NCBI RefSeq assembly: GCF_000716605.1
Contig: NZ_JNXE01000011.1
Span: 163,074-227,073 of the forward strand
DNA from: Streptomyces sp. NRRL F-525
GTDB lineage: Bacteria; Actinomycetota; Actinomycetes; Streptomycetales; Streptomycetaceae
Length of the DNA: 64,000 bases
Direction: 5' to 3'
Shown one piece after another: positions 62,245 to 64,000 of this stretch. The translations under genes were made by a program, and so were the position numbers. The notes beneath the pieces were generated by a model, which saw only the letters and a program-made list of their open reading frames with translations, was not told where the DNA came from and made no database searches. How positions within the stretch are numbered: position 1 is the stretch's first letter; every line of letters starts with the position of its first letter.

Positions 62245-62824
62245 ATCCGAGGAAGCGGTCGCGACCTTCGACCCGGTGGACGTCAGACTCGGCGCCCGGC
62301 TCGCCGAGCTGCGCGCCCAACACGGCTGGTCCCTGGGCGAGTTGGCGGAGCGGAGCGGGGTGAGCCGTTCGACCCTCTCCCGTGCCGAACGCGCCGAGAT
62401 CAGCCCCACCGCCTCCCTCCTCAACCGCCTCTGCGGTGTCTACGGCCGCACGATGTCCCAACTCCTCAGCGAGGTGGAGGCCGAACCCGCCCTGCTGGTC
62501 CGCGCCGCCGAGCAACCGGTGTGGGAGGACCGCGCCTCCGGTTTCGTTCGGCGATCCGTGTCGCCCCCGCACACCGGGCTGCGCGGCGAACTCGTCGAGG
62601 GGCGGCTCCGCGCGGGCGCCGACCTCGCTTACGACCGGCCGCCCGTGCCCGGTCTGGAACAGCACATCTGGGTCCTGGAAGGCGCCCTCGACGTCACGGC
62701 CCAGGACGTCGAGCATCACCTCGACGCCGGGGACTGTCTGCGGTTGCGGGTGTGGGGGCCGACGCGGTTCCGGTGCGCAGGGCCTGACGACGTGCGTTAC
62801 GTATTGGCGGTGGTGTTGCCGTGA
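62240..62824 (+). CDS. XRE family regulator with cupin domain
   Basis: The 194-aa protein has a helix-turn-helix (20-75: LRAQHGWSLGELAERSGVSRSTLSRAERAEISPTASLLNRLCGVYG) and a cupin sensor half (110-190: LEQHIWVLEGALDVTAQDVEHHLDAGDCLRL). The start ATG lies within a 31-bp palindrome and has no Shine-Dalgarno, pointing to leaderless expression and tight autorepression. It overlaps the next gene (GTGA), a GNAT acetyltransferase; this regulator-GNAT pairing suggests the acetyltransferase handles the inducing molecule. Confidence 0.9.
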   Translation: MRSEEAVATFDPVDVRLGARLAELRAQHGWSLGELAERSGVSRSTLSRAERAEISPTASLLNRLCGVYGRTMSQLLSEVEAEPALLVRAAEQPVWEDRASGFVRRSVSPPHTGLRGELVEGRLRAGADLAYDRPPVPGLEQHIWVLEGALDVTAQDVEHHLDAGDCLRLRVWGPTRFRCAGPDDVRYVLAVVLP

Positions 62825-63450
62825 AGGTGGATGCGAAGGTGATTGTGCGGGGCCTGGACGCGCCCCAACTGCTCTCTGCCGTCGATGAGTTGGCCGACCT
62901 GCTGGCCGACACCGTGGACGACGGCGCCTCGATCGGGTTCCTCGCGCCGCTCGGCCGGGCGGCCGCCGTCGACTGGTGGCGGGAGCGTGCCGACGGTGTC
63001 GCCGCCGGGCAACTCGCCGTGTGGGTGGCGCTGCGCGGCGACCGGGTCGTCGGCACGGTGAGCCTGGCCTTCCCCGGCAAGCCCAACAGCCGCCATCGCG
63101 CCGAGTTGGTCAAGCTGATGGTGCACAGGGAGGCGAAGGGAGAGGGCCTCGGCCGTCGGCTCCTGACCGTCGCCGAGGACGCGGCCGTCGCCGCCGGCAT
63201 CACCCTCCTCCACCTCGACACGGAGACCGACAGCCCCGCCGAGCACCTGTACCGCTCGGCCGGCTGGACCCGGGCCGGCGTGATCCCGGACTACGCGGCC
63301 AGCCCGGCCGGGGTGCTGCGGCCGACGACGCTCTACTACAAGCGGGTGGGCGGGGGAGGGGCAGCGGGAACGGGAGCCGGGGCGGACGCAGGGGTGGACA
63401 CAAGGGTGGACGCGGGGGCGGACTTGGGGGCAGGTACTCCCACCAGGTGA
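62821..63450 (+). CDS. GNAT family N-acetyltransferase
   Basis: The 209-aa protein has the GNAT core: VWVALRGDRVVGTVSLAF, the acetyl-CoA loop VHREAKGEGLGRRLLTVAEDAAVAAG near 100 (Q/R-x-x-G-x-G/A form) and AEHLYRSAGWTRAGVIPDYA. The last 35 residues are Gly/Ala/Asp-rich low complexity and probably disordered. GTG start in GTGA overlap with the XRE-cupin gene. The acetyl acceptor is unknown; toxin or amine detoxification is plausible from the context. Confidence 0.9.
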   Translation: MKVDAKVIVRGLDAPQLLSAVDELADLLADTVDDGASIGFLAPLGRAAAVDWWRERADGVAAGQLAVWVALRGDRVVGTVSLAFPGKPNSRHRAELVKLMVHREAKGEGLGRRLLTVAEDAAVAAGITLLHLDTETDSPAEHLYRSAGWTRAGVIPDYAASPAGVLRPTTLYYKRVGGGGAAGTGAGADAGVDTRVDAGADLGAGTPTR

Positions 63451-63473
63451 TTGTCAGTGGCAGCCGCTATCTT
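63451..63473 (+). promoter_or_regulatory. RecA-NDp (PafBC-type) DNA-damage promoter
   Basis: TTGTCAGTG (63451-63459), N8 and TATCTT (63468-63473) match the published actinobacterial LexA-independent consensus TTGTCRGTG-N8-TANNNT at every defined position. Transcription would begin about seven bases later, at or next to the ATG at 63481. Confidence 0.85.
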
Positions 63474-63480
63474 GCGAGTC

Positions 63481-63846
63481 ATGCCGGATGCCGAAGACGT
63501 ACGACGTATCGCCCTCTCCCTCCCGGACACGACGGAGAAGATCGCCTGGAACATGCCCACCTTCCGGGTCGCCGGAAAGATGTTCGTCACCGTGCCCGAG
63601 GAGGAGACCTCCATCGCCGTGCGCTGCCCCAAGGAGGAGCGCGACGAACTGGTCCTGGCGGAGCCGGAGAAGTTCTGGGTCGCCGACCACGAGGCCGGCT
63701 TCGCCTGGGTCCGGGCCCGCCTCTCCGCACTGGACAGCGAGGACGAACTCCGTGACATCCTCGCCGACTCCTGGCGCCAGGCGGCCCCGCCCCGACTCCT
63801 GGACGCCTACCCCGAGTTGGGCCTCCCGTCCGGGTCCGGCGACTGA
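63481..63846 (+). CDS. MmcQ/YjbR family protein
   Basis: The 121-aa protein has the YjbR fold: DVRRIALSLPDTTEKIAWNMPTFRVAGKMFVTVPEEE, then SIAVRCPKEERDELVLAEPEKFWVADH and a C-terminal helix DSWRQAAPPRLLDAY. The family is thought to bind DNA and is named partly after a mitomycin-cluster gene. The ATG at 63481 coincides with the predicted transcription start, so the mRNA is leaderless; a TTG ten codons upstream would lie inside the promoter and is rejected. Induction by DNA damage is predicted. Confidence 0.9.
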   Translation: MPDAEDVRRIALSLPDTTEKIAWNMPTFRVAGKMFVTVPEEETSIAVRCPKEERDELVLAEPEKFWVADHEAGFAWVRARLSALDSEDELRDILADSWRQAAPPRLLDAYPELGLPSGSGD

Positions 63847-63860
63847 AATTCCCTCGGGCG

Positions 63861-63883
63861 TTGTCAGTGGCGCGTGGCATCAT
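63861..63883 (+). promoter_or_regulatory. Second RecA-NDp-like promoter
   Basis: TTGTCAGTG (63861-63869), N8 and CATCAT (63878-63883) copy the architecture of the site at 63451, with only the first base of the -10 off consensus. It would drive the gene starting at 63955 with a leader of about 65 nt. Confidence 0.7.
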
Positions 63884-63895
63884 CCGAAGGCGGGA

Positions 63896-63930
63896 GTGGG
63901 AGCCGGGACGGAGGGGGATCCGGCTCCCAC
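63896..63930 (+). other. 11-bp hairpin in the predicted 5' leader
   Basis: GTGGGAGCCGG (63896-63906) pairs perfectly with 63920-63930 around a 13-nt loop containing GGAGGGGG. It lies between the second damage-type promoter and the ATG at 63955; it may affect leader structure or be an attenuator. Confidence 0.55.
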
Positions 63931-63954
63931 CGCGACGATTCTCAGCGGGATGTC

Positions 63955-64000
63955 ATGAGCACCGGCGGGGCGCTACGGGGGCGGCGGTCGGGGGAGGGAG
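63955..64000 (+). CDS. Start of an unidentified gene, cut by the window end
   Basis: ATG at 63955 follows AGCGGGA and opens MSTGGALRGRRSGEG before the window ends. Fifteen residues are too few to identify it. The upstream damage-type promoter suggests a DNA-repair or damage-tolerance product, which is inference only. Confidence 0.5.
   Translation, partial: MSTGGALRGRRSGEG

Noticed and set aside
63451..63480. TTG start adding ten residues to the MmcQ/YjbR protein
   Set aside because: The TTG is the -35 element of the damage-type promoter, so it cannot be in the transcript.

Overview
The window is high-GC actinobacterial chromosome and almost certainly Streptomyces. The evidence is extreme third-position GC, GTG/TTG starts, many ATGA/GTGA gene overlaps, a conservon (cvn) operon, a hopanoid operon and several leaderless promoters. 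From memory, gene order from the SCO6745-family gene to the LysM/M23 endopeptidase parallels the S. coelicolor SCO6745-SCO6773 area; no search was run. I see no phage, IS element, CRISPR array, rRNA or tRNA.

Layout. 1-16 kb: mixed metabolic and secreted functions. These are the 3' part of an erythromycin-esterase-like gene, a secreted M1 aminopeptidase divergent from a secreted Xaa-Pro dipeptidyl-peptidase, a D-amino-acid oxidase, an ABC-F ATPase, a DinB-like protein, Tex, an SCO6745-family protein, a GlxA-type AraC regulator, a DJ-1/PfpI protein, an enoyl-CoA hydratase and an RsbW-like ATPase. Four copies of a short palindromic repeat lie here. 16-19 kb: leftward genes for IPP isomerase, a CDF metal exporter and GalE. 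19-26 kb: a seven-gene rightward cluster that looks like synthesis and export of a polyol-phosphate glycoconjugate. It has two CDP-alcohol phosphotransferases, a nucleotidyltransferase, an sn-glycerol-1-phosphate dehydrogenase-like enzyme, a GT2 glycosyltransferase and a TagGH-like ABC exporter.

26.6-39.5 kb: a compact hopanoid operon (hpnC, hpnD, a 46-aa ORF, hpnE, polyprenyl synthase, shc, hpnG, hpnH, ispG, dxs, hpnO). It runs from precursor supply (IspG, Dxs; Idi lies 10 kb upstream) through FPP and squalene to hopene, adenosylhopane, ribosylhopane and aminobacteriohopanetriol. An XRE-cupin regulator with two operator palindromes and a 41-aa membrane protein follow. 40-49 kb: tyrosine phosphatase, GH36 alpha-galactosidase, a LysM/M23 endopeptidase behind a cyclic-di-AMP (ydaO) riboswitch, an SGNH hydrolase, TetR, a Glu/Leu/Val-type dehydrogenase and an MBL-fold hydrolase.

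49-54 kb: conservon cvnABCD plus a GAF protein. 54-58.5 kb: TetR, MFS, muconolactone-isomerase-like protein, LysR, and an SDR with an NTF2-like partner. The TetR and SDR promoters share a near-identical palindromic operator. 58.7-61 kb: threonine catabolism (tdh-kbl). 61-64 kb: LysR, an XRE-cupin/GNAT pair under a 31-bp operator, and a leaderless MmcQ/YjbR gene under a textbook RecA-NDp (PafBC-type) DNA-damage promoter. A second such promoter precedes a gene cut by the window end.

The strongest leads for something undescribed are the glycerol-1-phosphate/CDP-alcohol/TagGH cluster with phased 11-bp repeats before its exporter, the two DNA-damage promoters at the right end, and several perfect operator palindromes.
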